A stretch of 64,000 nucleotides of DNA from Mesorhizobium sp. RMAD-H1. GTDB lineage: Bacteria > Pseudomonadota > Alphaproteobacteria > Rhizobiales > Rhizobiaceae. The notes beneath the pieces are model-generated. The model saw only the letters and a list, made by a program, of their open reading frames with translations, was not told the origin of the DNA and did no database searches. The position numbers were made by a program, and so were the translations under genes. The stretch spans positions 186,001 through 250,000 of the forward strand of contig NZ_JACHWN010000006.1 in the NCBI RefSeq assembly GCF_014191375.1, written 5' to 3'. Positions 54,138 to 63,555 of the stretch are shown in pieces; position 1 is the first letter of the stretch; each line of letters starts with the position of its first letter.

Positions 54138-56882
54138 ATGAGCCACCATCAGCCAACGGGCCGCGGCGGGCAGACCAACGCGCTCGCCATGAGCACCGTC
54201 GCCTTTACCGTCTGCTTCGCCGTCTGGACAATCTTTTCGATCATCGGCGTAAGGATCAAGGATGAGCTGGGCTTGAGCGAGGCCCAGTTCGGGCTTCTCG
54301 TCGGCACGCCCATCCTCACCGGATCGCTGATTCGCATCGCCCTCGGCGTCTGGGCCGACCAGTATGGCGGGCGGCCCGTCTATGTCGTGGTCATGCTGTC
54401 GGCGGCCGTCGCGACCTTCCTGCTCTCCTACGCCGATACATACGCGCACCTGCTTCTGGCCGCGCTCGGCGTCGGCATCGCGGGCGGCTCCTTCTCCGTC
54501 GGCGTCGCCTATGTCTCGCGCTGGTACGACACGAAGAAACAGGGCACCGCGCTCGGCATTTTCGGCGCGGGCAATGTCGGGGCGGCGGTTACGAAGTTCT
54601 TCGCCCCCTTCGTACTCGTCGCCTATGGCTGGCAGACGGTGGCGCAGGTCTGGGCCGCCGGGCTCGTCGTCATGGCGGTCGTCTTCTGGTTCACCACCAG
54701 CGACGATCCGGTGACGCGCGAGCGCCGCGCCAAGGGCGAGAAGCCCAGAAGCGCCTGGCTCGAACTGGAGCCGCTCAAGAAGCTGCAGGTCTGGCGCTTC
54801 GCCCTTTATTATTTCTTCGTGTTCGGCGCCTTTGTCGGGCTGTCGCTGTGGCTGCCGCGCTATCTCATCGGCGTCTACGGCCTCGACATCACCACGGCGG
54901 GCATGATCGCCGCCGCCTATTCGGTGCCGGCCTCGATCTTCCGCGCCTATGGCGGGGTGCTCTCCGACAAATATGGCGCAAGGCGGATCATGTATTGGAC
55001 ATTCCTCGTCTGCGTCACCGTCGCCTTCCTGCTCTCCTACCCGCCGACGGATTATGTGGTGCGGGGCATCCACGGGCCGATCCCTTTCCATTTCGAGATC
55101 GGCGTCGTTCCCTTCATCGTGCTCATCTTCATCCTCGGCTTCTTCATGAGCCTCGGCAAGGCGGCGGTCTACAAGCATATCCCCGTCTATTATCCCGATA
55201 ATGTCGGTGCGGTCGGCGGTCTCGTCGGCATGATCGGCGGGCTTGGCGGCTTCGTGCTGCCCATCGCCTTCGGCCTGCTCAATGATTACACGGGCATCTG
55301 GACGAGCTGCTTCATGCTGCTCTTCGTCCTGGTCGCCGTCGCGTTTCTGTGGATGCACCTCGCCATCCGCCGCATGGAGCGCGGGGTCGCCGCGCCGGAA
55401 CTTGCCAAGCTGCCCGAACTGCCGGAAATGCAGGAGGCGCATGGTCCGAGCCAAGTGGGCAAGCTCGGAGCCCATCTCATCGAGGACTGGCGGCCGGAAG
55501 ACCCCGCCTTCTGGGAAAAGACGGGACGCAGGATCGCCCGGCGCAATCTCTGGCTCTCCATCCCCTCGCTGCTGCTCTCCTTCGCCATCTGGATGGTGTG
55601 GTCCGTGGTGGTGGCGAAGCTGCCGGCGGTCGGGTTCGATTTTTCGACCAACCAGCTTTTCTGGCTCGCCGCGCTTCCCGGTCTTTCGGGCGCGACGCTT
55701 CGGATCTTCTATTCCTTCATCGTGCCGATCTTCGGCGGCAGGCTGTGGACGACGCTCGCCACGTGGTCGCTGATGCTGCCGGCGCTCGGCATCGGCTTCG
55801 CGGTGCAGAACCCGCAGACGCCCTATGTGGTGTTCCTCGGCCTTGCGCTGCTCTGCGGCCTCGGCGGCGGCAATTTCGCCTCCTCCATGGCCAACATCTC
55901 CTTCTTCTTCCCGAAGTCGGAGAAGGGTAACGCGCTGGCGCTCAATGCCGGGCTCGGCAATCTCGGGGTGAGCGTCGTGCAGTTCGTCATCCCCTTCGCC
56001 ATCACCGCCGGCATCTTCGGCTGGCTCGGCGGCGAGCCGCGGGCCGCCGCCGGAACAGACGCCACGGCGCGGCTGTGGCTGCAAAATGCGGGCTTCATCT
56101 GGGTGCCGTTCATCGCCGCCTCCGCCTTCGCGGCATGGTTCGGCATGAACGACATCGCCTCGATGAAGGCGTCCTTCGCGGAGCAGGCGGTCATCTTCCG
56201 CCGCAAGCACAATTGGGTCATGTGCTGGCTCTATACCGGCACCTTCGGCTCCTTCATCGGCTATTCGGCGGCATTCCCGCTGCTCGCCAAGACCCTGTTC
56301 CCGGATGTGGACACGCTGAAGCTCGCTTTCCTGGGACCTCTCGTCGGCGCGGTCTCGCGCTCGGCGACCGGCTGGATCTCCGACCGCTGGGGCGGCGGGC
56401 GCGTCACCTTCTGGGTGTTCGTGGCGATGATGGCCGGGGTGCTCGGGGTGATCTATTTCCTCGACGTGAAGGATCAGCCCTATGCCTTCGCCGGCTTCTT
56501 CGCCAGCTTCATGCTGCTGTTCTTCGCCACCGGCGTCGGCAATGCCTCGACCTTCCAGATGATCCCCGCGATCATGCGGCAGGAGATCGCGCGGCTGGAG
56601 CCGGGCATGAGCCCGCCGGAGCGCCTGAAGCAGGCGGAGAAGGAATCGGCCGCCATCATCGGCTTCACCTCGGCCATCGCCGCCTATGGGGCCTTCTTCA
56701 TCCCCAAGAGCTACGGCAGCTCCATCGCGCTCACCGGCGGCGCGGAGGCGGCGCTCTGGGGCTTCTTCGGCTTCTATGTGAGCTGCCTCGTCATCACCTG
56801 GGTTTTCTACACCCGTCGCGGCGGCCTGCTCCATGCGGTGGAGCGGGTCCGTCAAACCCCTGCCGTCCGTGCGGCTGAATGA
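54138..56882 (+). CDS. narK: NarK1-NarK2 fused nitrate/nitrite transporter
   Basis: 914-aa protein with two complete 12-helix MFS transporters in tandem. The first half (about 1-430) is NarK1-like (proposed proton-nitrate symporter): FGLLVGTPILTGSLIRIALGVWADQYGGRP, GNVGAAVTKFFAP. The second half (about 460-914) is NarK2-like (proposed nitrate/nitrite exchanger): LFWLAALPGLSGATLRIFYSFIVPIFGGR, then GGGNFASSMANISFFFPKSEKG (in pieces). The nitrate-signature Gly/Asn stretches and the TM2 Arg occur in both. Such fusions are known from Paracoccus and Brucella-type denitrifiers. First gene of the nar operon, a few bases before narG. Confidence 0.94.
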   Translation: MSHHQPTGRGGQTNALAMSTVAFTVCFAVWTIFSIIGVRIKDELGLSEAQFGLLVGTPILTGSLIRIALGVWADQYGGRPVYVVVMLSAAVATFLLSYADTYAHLLLAALGVGIAGGSFSVGVAYVSRWYDTKKQGTALGIFGAGNVGAAVTKFFAPFVLVAYGWQTVAQVWAAGLVVMAVVFWFTTSDDPVTRERRAKGEKPRSAWLELEPLKKLQVWRFALYYFFVFGAFVGLSLWLPRYLIGVYGLDITTAGMIAAAYSVPASIFRAYGGVLSDKYGARRIMYWTFLVCVTVAFLLSYPPTDYVVRGIHGPIPFHFEIGVVPFIVLIFILGFFMSLGKAAVYKHIPVYYPDNVGAVGGLVGMIGGLGGFVLPIAFGLLNDYTGIWTSCFMLLFVLVAVAFLWMHLAIRRMERGVAAPELAKLPELPEMQEAHGPSQVGKLGAHLIEDWRPEDPAFWEKTGRRIARRNLWLSIPSLLLSFAIWMVWSVVVAKLPAVGFDFSTNQLFWLAALPGLSGATLRIFYSFIVPIFGGRLWTTLATWSLMLPALGIGFAVQNPQTPYVVFLGLALLCGLGGGNFASSMANISFFFPKSEKGNALALNAGLGNLGVSVVQFVIPFAITAGIFGWLGGEPRAAAGTDATARLWLQNAGFIWVPFIAASAFAAWFGMNDIASMKASFAEQAVIFRRKHNWVMCWLYTGTFGSFIGYSAAFPLLAKTLFPDVDTLKLAFLGPLVGAVSRSATGWISDRWGGGRVTFWVFVAMMAGVLGVIYFLDVKDQPYAFAGFFASFMLLFFATGVGNASTFQMIPAIMRQEIARLEPGMSPPERLKQAEKESAAIIGFTSAIAAYGAFFIPKSYGSSIALTGGAEAALWGFFGFYVSCLVITWVFYTRRGGLLHAVERVRQTPAVRAAE

Positions 56883-56895
56883 AAGGAGCAAAAAG

Positions 56896-59800
56896 TTGAG
56901 CCACTTTCTCGACCGCCTCACTTTTTTCCGTAAGAACGTTTCCGAGTTCGCAGACGGTCATGGCATCGTCACCCATGAGAACCGGGACTGGGAAGAGGGC
57001 TACCGCGCCCGCTGGCAGCACGACAAGATCGTGCGCTCGACCCATGGCGTGAACTGCACCGGCTCCTGCTCGTGGAAGGTCTATGTCAAGGGCGGGATCG
57101 TCACTTGGGAGACGCAGCAGACCGATTATCCGCGCACCCGGCCCGACCTGCCCAACCACGAGCCGCGCGGCTGCCCGCGCGGGGCGAGCTATTCCTGGTA
57201 TCTCTATTCCGGCAACCGGGTGAAATATCCGCTGGTGCGCGGACGCCTGCTCAAGCTCTGGTGCGAGGCACGCAAGGAGAAGACGCCGGTGGCCGCATGG
57301 ACATCCATCGTTGAAGACCCGAAGAAGCGCGCTTCCTACACCTCCATTCGCGGCCATGGCGGCTTCGTGCGGGCGGAGTGGGACGAGGTCAACGAGATCA
57401 TCGCCGCCGCCAATGCCTATACGGCGAAGCGCTACGGTCCCGACCGGGTGGCGGGCTTCTCGCCCATCCCGGCCATGTCCATGGTCTCCTATGCGGCAGG
57501 CACACGCTATCTGTCGCTGCTGGGGGGCACCTGCCTTTCCTTCTACGACTGGTATTGCGACCTGCCGCCCGCAAGCCCGCAGACCTGGGGCGAGCAGACG
57601 GATGTGGCGGAATCCGCCGACTGGTACAATGCCGGGTTCCTGATGCTCTGGGGTTCCAATGTGCCGCAGACGCGCACGCCGGACGCGCATTTCTATACGG
57701 AAGCCCGCTACAAGGGCACCAAGAGCGCCGTCGTCTCGCCCGATTATGCCGAGGCGACCAAATTCGCCGACATCTGGCTGCAACCGAAGCAGGGAACGGA
57801 TGCCGCGCTGGCGCTCGCCATGGGCCATGTGATCCTGAAGGAATATCACCTCGACCGGAGAGTAGCATATTTCGACGATTATACGCGCAAATACACCGAC
57901 ATGCCGATGCTGGTGCGCCTTGTCGAGAAGGACGGGGCCTATGTGGCGGACAATTTCGTCCGCGCCTCCGATTTCGAGGGCAGTCTCGGCGAGACCGAGA
58001 ATGCCGATTGGAAGACCGTTGCTCTGGACGAGATTTCGGGTGAGGCCGTCGCGCCACAGGGAACCGCCGGTTTCCGCTGGGACAAGCAAAAAGGCCGCTG
58101 GAACCTTGAGGAAAAGGACGGCAAGGGCCGTGAAACCCGCCTGAAACTGAGCCAGATCGGTGGGGCAAGCGAAACCGTCGCGGTGGCCTTCCCTTATTTC
58201 GGCGGCCGCGCGACCGAGCATTTCGTCAAGACGGAGCATGGCGAAATCCTCAACCGCAATGTCCCGGCCACCCGCGTGAAGCTGAAAGATGGCGAGGCGC
58301 TGGTCGCCACCGTCTTCGATCTGCTCTGCGCCAATTACGGTGTCGATCGCGGGCTGGGCGGCGACAATGTCGCCGCTTCTTATGATGACGACGTGCCCTG
58401 CACCCCGGTCTGGGCGGAGAAGATCACCGGCGTGCCGCGCAATGCGATCATCACCGTCGCGCGTGAATTTGCGACGAACGCCGAAAAGACCAATGGCCGC
58501 TCGATGGTGATCCTCGGCGCGGGGCTCAACCATTGGTACCACATGGACATGAACTACCGCGGCATCATCAATATGCTGGTGCTATGCGGCTGCATCGGCC
58601 AGTCGGGCGGCGGCTGGTCGCATTATGTCGGCCAGGAGAAGCTGCGGCCGCAAACCGGCTGGCTGCCGCTCGCCTTCGCGCTCGACTGGGGCCGTCCGCC
58701 CCGACAGATGAACGGCACCTCCTTCTTCTACGCCCATACCGACCAATGGCGCTATGAAACGCTGTCGGTCAAGGAAATCCTCTCCCCGACGGCACCCGAA
58801 GGCGACTGGTCCGGCAGCCTCATCGACTATAATGCCCGCGCCGAGCGCATGGGCTGGCTGCCATCCGCGCCGCAGATCAAGGCCAATCCGTTGTCCATCG
58901 CGGCAAAGGCCGAGGCCGCCGGGCTGGAGCCGAAGGATTATGTGGCGAAAGCGCTGAAGGCGGGCGAATTGGAGCTTGCCTGCCATGACCCTGATCACCC
59001 CGACAACTGGCCGCGCAATCTCTTCGTCTGGCGCTCCAACCTGCTCGGCTCGTCGGGCAAGGGGCATGAATATTTCCTCAAGCACCTGCTCGGCACCTAT
59101 CATGGCGTGCTCGGCAAGGATCTGGGCGAGGAAGGGCTCGAAAAGCCGAGGGAAGTCGCCTGGCATGATGATGCCCCCAAAGGAAAGCTCGACCTCTTGG
59201 TGACGCTGGACTTCCGCATGTCCACGACATGCGTTTATTCCGATATCGTGCTGCCCACCGCCACCTGGTACGAGAAGAACGACCTCAACACGTCGGACAT
59301 GCACCCCTTCATCCATCCGCTGACGGCGGCGGTGGACCCGGTCTGGGGCTCGCGCACCGACTGGGACATCTACAAGGGTATCGCGAAGAAATTTTCGGAA
59401 ATCGCCCCCGAGGTGCTTGGCGTGGAGAAGGATGTGGTGCTGACGCCCATCCTGCACGACAGCCCCGGCGAACTGGCGCAGCCCTTCGACGTGAAGGACT
59501 GGAAGCGCGGCGAGACGGAGCCGGTTCCAGGCCTCACCATGCCGCAGGTCGCGGTGGTGGAGCGGGATTATCCCAACCTCTACAAGCGCTTCACCGCGCT
59601 CGGTCCGCTCATGGAAAAGCTCGGCAATGGCGGCAAGGGCATTGCGTGGGAGACGGCGCATGAAGTCGAGCTCTTGAAGGCGCTCAACGGCGCCGTGCTC
59701 GATGACGGCCCCGCCAAGGGCCAGCCGAAGATCGAGACCGATATCGACGCGGCGGAAGTGATCCTGACGCTCGCGCCGGAAACCAATGGCGAGGTGGCGG

Positions 59801-60627
59801 TGCGCTCGTGGGAGGCGCTCTCCCAGCGCACGGGCCGCGACCATACCCATCTCGCTTTGCCCAAGGAGGACGAGAAGATCCGCTTCCGCGATCTCGTCGC
59901 CCAGCCGCGCAAGATCATCTCCTCGCCGATCTGGTCGGGTCTCGAAAGCGAGCATGTCTGCTACAATGCCGGCTATACCAACGTGCATCAGCTTATCCCC
60001 TGGCGCACGCTGACGGGGCGGCAGCAGCTTTATCAGGACCATCTGTGGATGCGCGCCTTCGGCGAGAGCTTCGTCACCTGGAAGCCGCCGGTCGATCTGA
60101 AGACCGTGGCGAGCACGCTGAAGGACGTCAATGACGGCAGTCCGCATGTGGTGCTGAACTTCATCACGCCGCACCAGAAATGGGGCATCCACTCCACCTA
60201 TTCGGACAATCTCCTGATGCTGACGCTCAATCGCGGCGGCCCGGTGGCGTGGATTTCGGAAGAGGACGCCAAAAAGGCCGGTATCGAGGACAATGACTGG
60301 ATCGAGGTCTTCAACCGCAACGGCGTCCTGACCGCGCGCGCCGTGGTCTCGCAGCGCGTCAATCCCGGCATGTGCATGATGTACCACGCGCAGGAGAAGA
60401 TCGTGAACACCCCCGGCACGGCCATCACCGGCCAGCGCGGCGGCATTCACAACTCCGTCACCCGCGCGGTGCTGAAGCCGACCCACATGATCGGCGGCTA
60501 TGTCCATCAGGCCTACGGTTTCAACTATTACGGCACCGTCGGCTCCAACCGGGATGAATTCGTGATCGTGCGCAAGATGGTGGGCGCGGTCGATTGGATG
60601 GAAGAAAAATTGGAGGCCGCAGAATGA
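56896..60627 (+). CDS. narG: Respiratory nitrate reductase alpha subunit
   Basis: 1,243-aa catalytic subunit with bis-MGD molybdenum cofactor. N-terminal FS0 ligands His50, Cys54, Cys58 and Cys93 (STHGVNCTGSC, RGCPRG) and the molybdenum ligand Asp222 in WYCDLPPASPQTW fall at exactly the E. coli NarG positions. The lack of a twin-arginine signal places it on the cytoplasmic side. TTG at 56896 is the best start: AAAGGAG lies 8 bp before it, and MSHFLDRLTF is the family N-terminus; a frame from 56833 would overlap narK by 50 bp. Reduces nitrate to nitrite with electrons from NarH. Confidence 0.95.
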   Translation: MSHFLDRLTFFRKNVSEFADGHGIVTHENRDWEEGYRARWQHDKIVRSTHGVNCTGSCSWKVYVKGGIVTWETQQTDYPRTRPDLPNHEPRGCPRGASYSWYLYSGNRVKYPLVRGRLLKLWCEARKEKTPVAAWTSIVEDPKKRASYTSIRGHGGFVRAEWDEVNEIIAAANAYTAKRYGPDRVAGFSPIPAMSMVSYAAGTRYLSLLGGTCLSFYDWYCDLPPASPQTWGEQTDVAESADWYNAGFLMLWGSNVPQTRTPDAHFYTEARYKGTKSAVVSPDYAEATKFADIWLQPKQGTDAALALAMGHVILKEYHLDRRVAYFDDYTRKYTDMPMLVRLVEKDGAYVADNFVRASDFEGSLGETENADWKTVALDEISGEAVAPQGTAGFRWDKQKGRWNLEEKDGKGRETRLKLSQIGGASETVAVAFPYFGGRATEHFVKTEHGEILNRNVPATRVKLKDGEALVATVFDLLCANYGVDRGLGGDNVAASYDDDVPCTPVWAEKITGVPRNAIITVAREFATNAEKTNGRSMVILGAGLNHWYHMDMNYRGIINMLVLCGCIGQSGGGWSHYVGQEKLRPQTGWLPLAFALDWGRPPRQMNGTSFFYAHTDQWRYETLSVKEILSPTAPEGDWSGSLIDYNARAERMGWLPSAPQIKANPLSIAAKAEAAGLEPKDYVAKALKAGELELACHDPDHPDNWPRNLFVWRSNLLGSSGKGHEYFLKHLLGTYHGVLGKDLGEEGLEKPREVAWHDDAPKGKLDLLVTLDFRMSTTCVYSDIVLPTATWYEKNDLNTSDMHPFIHPLTAAVDPVWGSRTDWDIYKGIAKKFSEIAPEVLGVEKDVVLTPILHDSPGELAQPFDVKDWKRGETEPVPGLTMPQVAVVERDYPNLYKRFTALGPLMEKLGNGGKGIAWETAHEVELLKALNGAVLDDGPAKGQPKIETDIDAAEVILTLAPETNGEVAVRSWEALSQRTGRDHTHLALPKEDEKIRFRDLVAQPRKIISSPIWSGLESEHVCYNAGYTNVHQLIPWRTLTGRQQLYQDHLWMRAFGESFVTWKPPVDLKTVASTLKDVNDGSPHVVLNFITPHQKWGIHSTYSDNLLMLTLNRGGPVAWISEEDAKKAGIEDNDWIEVFNRNGVLTARAVVSQRVNPGMCMMYHAQEKIVNTPGTAITGQRGGIHNSVTRAVLKPTHMIGGYVHQAYGFNYYGTVGSNRDEFVIVRKMVGAVDWMEEKLEAAE

Positions 60628-62150
60628 CCATTCGCGCCCAGATCGGCATGGTGCTGAACCTCGACAAATGCATCGGCTGCCACACCTGCTCCGTCACCTG
60701 CAAGAATGTCTGGACGAACCGCGAGGGCGTGGAATACGCCTGGTTCAACAATGTCGAGACCAAGCCCGGCATCGGCTATCCCAGGGAATGGGAGAACCAG
60801 AAGCGCTGGAAAGGCGGCTGGGCGCTCGCCAAGGACGGCGAGATCGAGCCGCGCATCGGGGCGAAATGGCGGGTGCTGGCCAATATCTTCGCCAACCCTG
60901 ACCTGCCGGAGATCGACGATTATTACGAGCCCTTCACCTTCGATTACGAGCATCTGCAAAATGCGCCGCTCTCCAAGGCTTTCCCGACCGCGCGTCCGCG
61001 CTCGGCCATCACAGGCGAGCGGATGGAGAAGATCGAATGGGGGCCGAACTGGGAGGAAATCCTCGGCGGCGAGTTCGGGAAGCGTTCGAAGGACCAGAAT
61101 TTCGAGGGTGTCGAGAAGGAGATCTACGGCCAGTTCGAAAACACCTTCATGATGTATCTGCCCCGGCTGTGCGAGCATTGCCTCAACCCGGCCTGCGTCG
61201 CCTCCTGCCCATCCGGCGCCATCTACAAGCGCGAGGAAGACGGCATCGTCCTCATCGATCAGGACAAGTGCCGCGGCTGGCGCATGTGCATCTCCGGCTG
61301 CCCCTACAAGAAGATTTATTACAACTGGTCATCGGGCAAATCGGAGAAATGCACCTTCTGCTTCCCGCGCATCGAGGCGGGCATGCCGACCGTCTGCTCG
61401 GAAACCTGCGTCGGGCGCATACGCTATCTGGGCGTGATGCTCTACGATTCCGACGCCATCGAGAAGGCGGCGAGCGCGGCGGATGAGAAGGACCTCTATC
61501 AGGCGCAACTCGATTTGTTCCTGGACCCCAACGACCCCGCCGTCATCGCCCGCGCCCGCGCGGATGGCGTGCCGGATGCCTGCCTGGAAGCGGCGAAGCG
61601 TTCTCCCGTCTACAAGATGGCGATGGAATGGAAGGTAGCCTTCCCGCTCCATCCCGAATACCGCACGCTGCCCATGGTCTGGTACGTGCCGCCGCTCTCG
61701 CCGATCCAGTCGGCGGCGGAAGCGGGCAAGATGGGGCTGGACGGCGACATGCCCGATGTGCGCTCCCTGCGCATCCCGGTGAAATATCTCGCCAACCTGC
61801 TGACCGCAGGCGACGTGGAGCCGGTCGTGAAAGGGCTCGAGACCATGCTCGTCATGCGCACCTATATGCGGGCGAAGACGGTGGACGGCGTGACCAATGA
61901 GGCCATCGCCGGCAAGGTCGGCCTTTCCGGACGGCAGATCGAGGAAATGTACCGTATCATGGCCATCGCCAATTACGAGGACCGCTTCGTCATCCCGTCC
62001 TCGCACCGCGAACAGGTCGAGGACGCCTATGATCTGCGCGGCGCCTGCGGCTTCTCCTTCGGCAATGGCTGCTCCGGCGGCGACAGCACGGCGAGCCTTT
62101 TCGGCGGCAAGAAGCACAAGGCCAGAAACCCGATGGAGATTGCCCGATGA
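60624..62150 (+). CDS. narH: Respiratory nitrate reductase beta subunit
   Basis: 508-aa iron-sulfur subunit with four Cys clusters. First set Cys16, Cys19, Cys22 and Cys26 (KCIGCHTCSVTC); second CEHCLNPACVASCP; third CRGWRMCISGCPYKK, where Trp replaces one Cys and gives the 3Fe-4S centre typical of NarH; fourth KCTFCFPRIEAGMPTVCSETC. Transfers electrons from NarI hemes to NarG. ATGA overlap with narG. Confidence 0.96.
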   Translation: MTIRAQIGMVLNLDKCIGCHTCSVTCKNVWTNREGVEYAWFNNVETKPGIGYPREWENQKRWKGGWALAKDGEIEPRIGAKWRVLANIFANPDLPEIDDYYEPFTFDYEHLQNAPLSKAFPTARPRSAITGERMEKIEWGPNWEEILGGEFGKRSKDQNFEGVEKEIYGQFENTFMMYLPRLCEHCLNPACVASCPSGAIYKREEDGIVLIDQDKCRGWRMCISGCPYKKIYYNWSSGKSEKCTFCFPRIEAGMPTVCSETCVGRIRYLGVMLYDSDAIEKAASAADEKDLYQAQLDLFLDPNDPAVIARARADGVPDACLEAAKRSPVYKMAMEWKVAFPLHPEYRTLPMVWYVPPLSPIQSAAEAGKMGLDGDMPDVRSLRIPVKYLANLLTAGDVEPVVKGLETMLVMRTYMRAKTVDGVTNEAIAGKVGLSGRQIEEMYRIMAIANYEDRFVIPSSHREQVEDAYDLRGACGFSFGNGCSGGDSTASLFGGKKHKARNPMEIAR

Positions 62151-62833
62151 AAAGTCTCAAGGCGCTCTCCGCGGTCATTTCCTATCCGAAGCCGGACCTC
62201 GTCGCGGCGCTGCCCGATATCCGCGCCGCGCTTCATGAAGAGGGGTTGCTCGCCGAGGGGCTGCTCGCCGGTCTCGACCGCTTCCTCGACTGGATGGCAA
62301 TGGCCGATGATTACGAACTCGAGGAAATCTATGTTCACCTGTTCGACAGGTCGCGGGCGCTATCGCTCAACCTGTTCGAACATGTCCATGGCGAATCCCG
62401 CGACCGGGGCCAGGCGATGGTGGATTTGAGGGCGCTTTATGAGCGCCATGGGCTCCATATGGGCCAGGGGGAATTGCCCGATTATTTGCCGCTCTTCCTC
62501 GAATTTCTTTCCATCCTGCCGCTGGAAGAGGCCCGCGCGCATTTGCGTGACGCGGCGCATATCGTGGCGACGCTTCATGAACGGCTCGTCAAGCGCGAAA
62601 CGCCCTATGCGGCCCCTTTTGCCGCCATAGCGGCTCTGGCAGGGAAAGGCGCGCAAGATGTAGCAATCATGGATGACGACGGCATCGAGCCGGACGATCT
62701 GGCAAGCCTCGACGCCGCGTGGGAAGAGGCAGCCGTCACTTTCGGCCCCGGCGAAGCGCTCGACGGCTGTTCGAGCGACCGGCTGAAAATCCGCCTGCGT
62801 GCCGCCCATCGCGTGCCAAGCGCCACGGCCTGA
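62147..62833 (+). CDS. narJ: Nitrate reductase assembly chaperone
   Basis: 228-aa all-helical NarJ/TorD-family chaperone, not part of the final enzyme. LKALSAVISYPKPDL at the start and YEEIYVHLFDRSRALSLNLFEHVHGESRDRGQAM (here YELEEIYVHLFDRSRAL then FEHVHGESRDRGQAM) are the diagnostic block. It holds apo-NarGH during molybdenum cofactor insertion. The acidic C-terminal tail (about 165-200) is typical. ATGA overlap with narH. Confidence 0.95.
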   Translation: MKSLKALSAVISYPKPDLVAALPDIRAALHEEGLLAEGLLAGLDRFLDWMAMADDYELEEIYVHLFDRSRALSLNLFEHVHGESRDRGQAMVDLRALYERHGLHMGQGELPDYLPLFLEFLSILPLEEARAHLRDAAHIVATLHERLVKRETPYAAPFAAIAALAGKGAQDVAIMDDDGIEPDDLASLDAAWEEAAVTFGPGEALDGCSSDRLKIRLRAAHRVPSATA

Positions 62834-62850
62834 AGCTCAGGAGACAGCAA

Positions 62851-63555
62851 ATGTTGGCTTACACAAACAATCTCGTCTTCGGCCTTTATCCCTATCTGTG
62901 CCTGACGGTGTTCCTTGCCGGCAGCCTCATCCGCTTCGACCGCGAACAATATTCCTGGAAGAGCTATTCCAGCCAGCTTCTGCGGCGGCGGCAGTTAGTC
63001 TGGGGCTCGAACCTGTTCCATGTCGGCATCCTCGTCATCCTCATCGGCCATATGGGCGGCCTGCTCACGCCGATCTGGGTCTGGGATTTCCTCGGCGTGC
63101 CGCACGGGGCGAAGCAATTGCTCGCCATGGTCGCGGGCGGCATCGCGGGCGTCGCCTGCTTCATCGGGCTCACCATGCTGCTCCATCGCCGGCTGATCGA
63201 CCCGCGCATCCGCAAGACGTCGAACCCGAGCGACATTGCTGTGCTCGTCATCCTCTATGTCCAGCTCATCCTCGGCCTTTCCACCATCTTCGTCTCCGCG
63301 CATCACCTCGGCGGCGAGGAAATGGTGAAGTTCATGAACTGGGCGCAAGGCATCGTCACCTTCCAGCCGCACGCGGCGAACTATATCGCCGATGTGAACC
63401 CCATCTTCCGGGCTCATATCTTCCTGGGGCTGACGATCTTCCTGATCTTCCCCTTCACCCGCCTCGTCCACATCTGGAGCGCCCCGGTCTGGTATCTCGT
63501 GCGGCGCGGCTACCAGATCGTACGCACGAAACGGTCTCCGGCGGAGCAGGCATGA
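62851..63555 (+). CDS. narI: Respiratory nitrate reductase gamma subunit (cytochrome b)
   Basis: 234-aa membrane subunit with five helices and two b hemes. The four heme ligands are present: His57 (NLFHVG), His67 (LIGHMG), His189 (FRAHIF) and His207 (LVHIWS), one or two positions from the E. coli sites. Oxidises quinol at the periplasmic face. The start at 62851 is preceded by AGGAGA; the frame extending upstream to 62719 overlaps narJ and is rejected. Confidence 0.95.
   Translation: MLAYTNNLVFGLYPYLCLTVFLAGSLIRFDREQYSWKSYSSQLLRRRQLVWGSNLFHVGILVILIGHMGGLLTPIWVWDFLGVPHGAKQLLAMVAGGIAGVACFIGLTMLLHRRLIDPRIRKTSNPSDIAVLVILYVQLILGLSTIFVSAHHLGGEEMVKFMNWAQGIVTFQPHAANYIADVNPIFRAHIFLGLTIFLIFPFTRLVHIWSAPVWYLVRRGYQIVRTKRSPAEQA

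Noticed and set aside
54123-56921. Long open frame of about 930 codons on the minus strand opposite narK
   Set aside because: Composition (Asp/Glu/His/Arg/Gly-rich, low complexity) is that of a GC-rich shadow frame; the plus strand has an unmistakable transporter.
58582-60507. Minus-strand frame of about 640 codons inside narG
   Set aside because: Shadow of narG, whose cofactor motifs are all intact on the plus strand.
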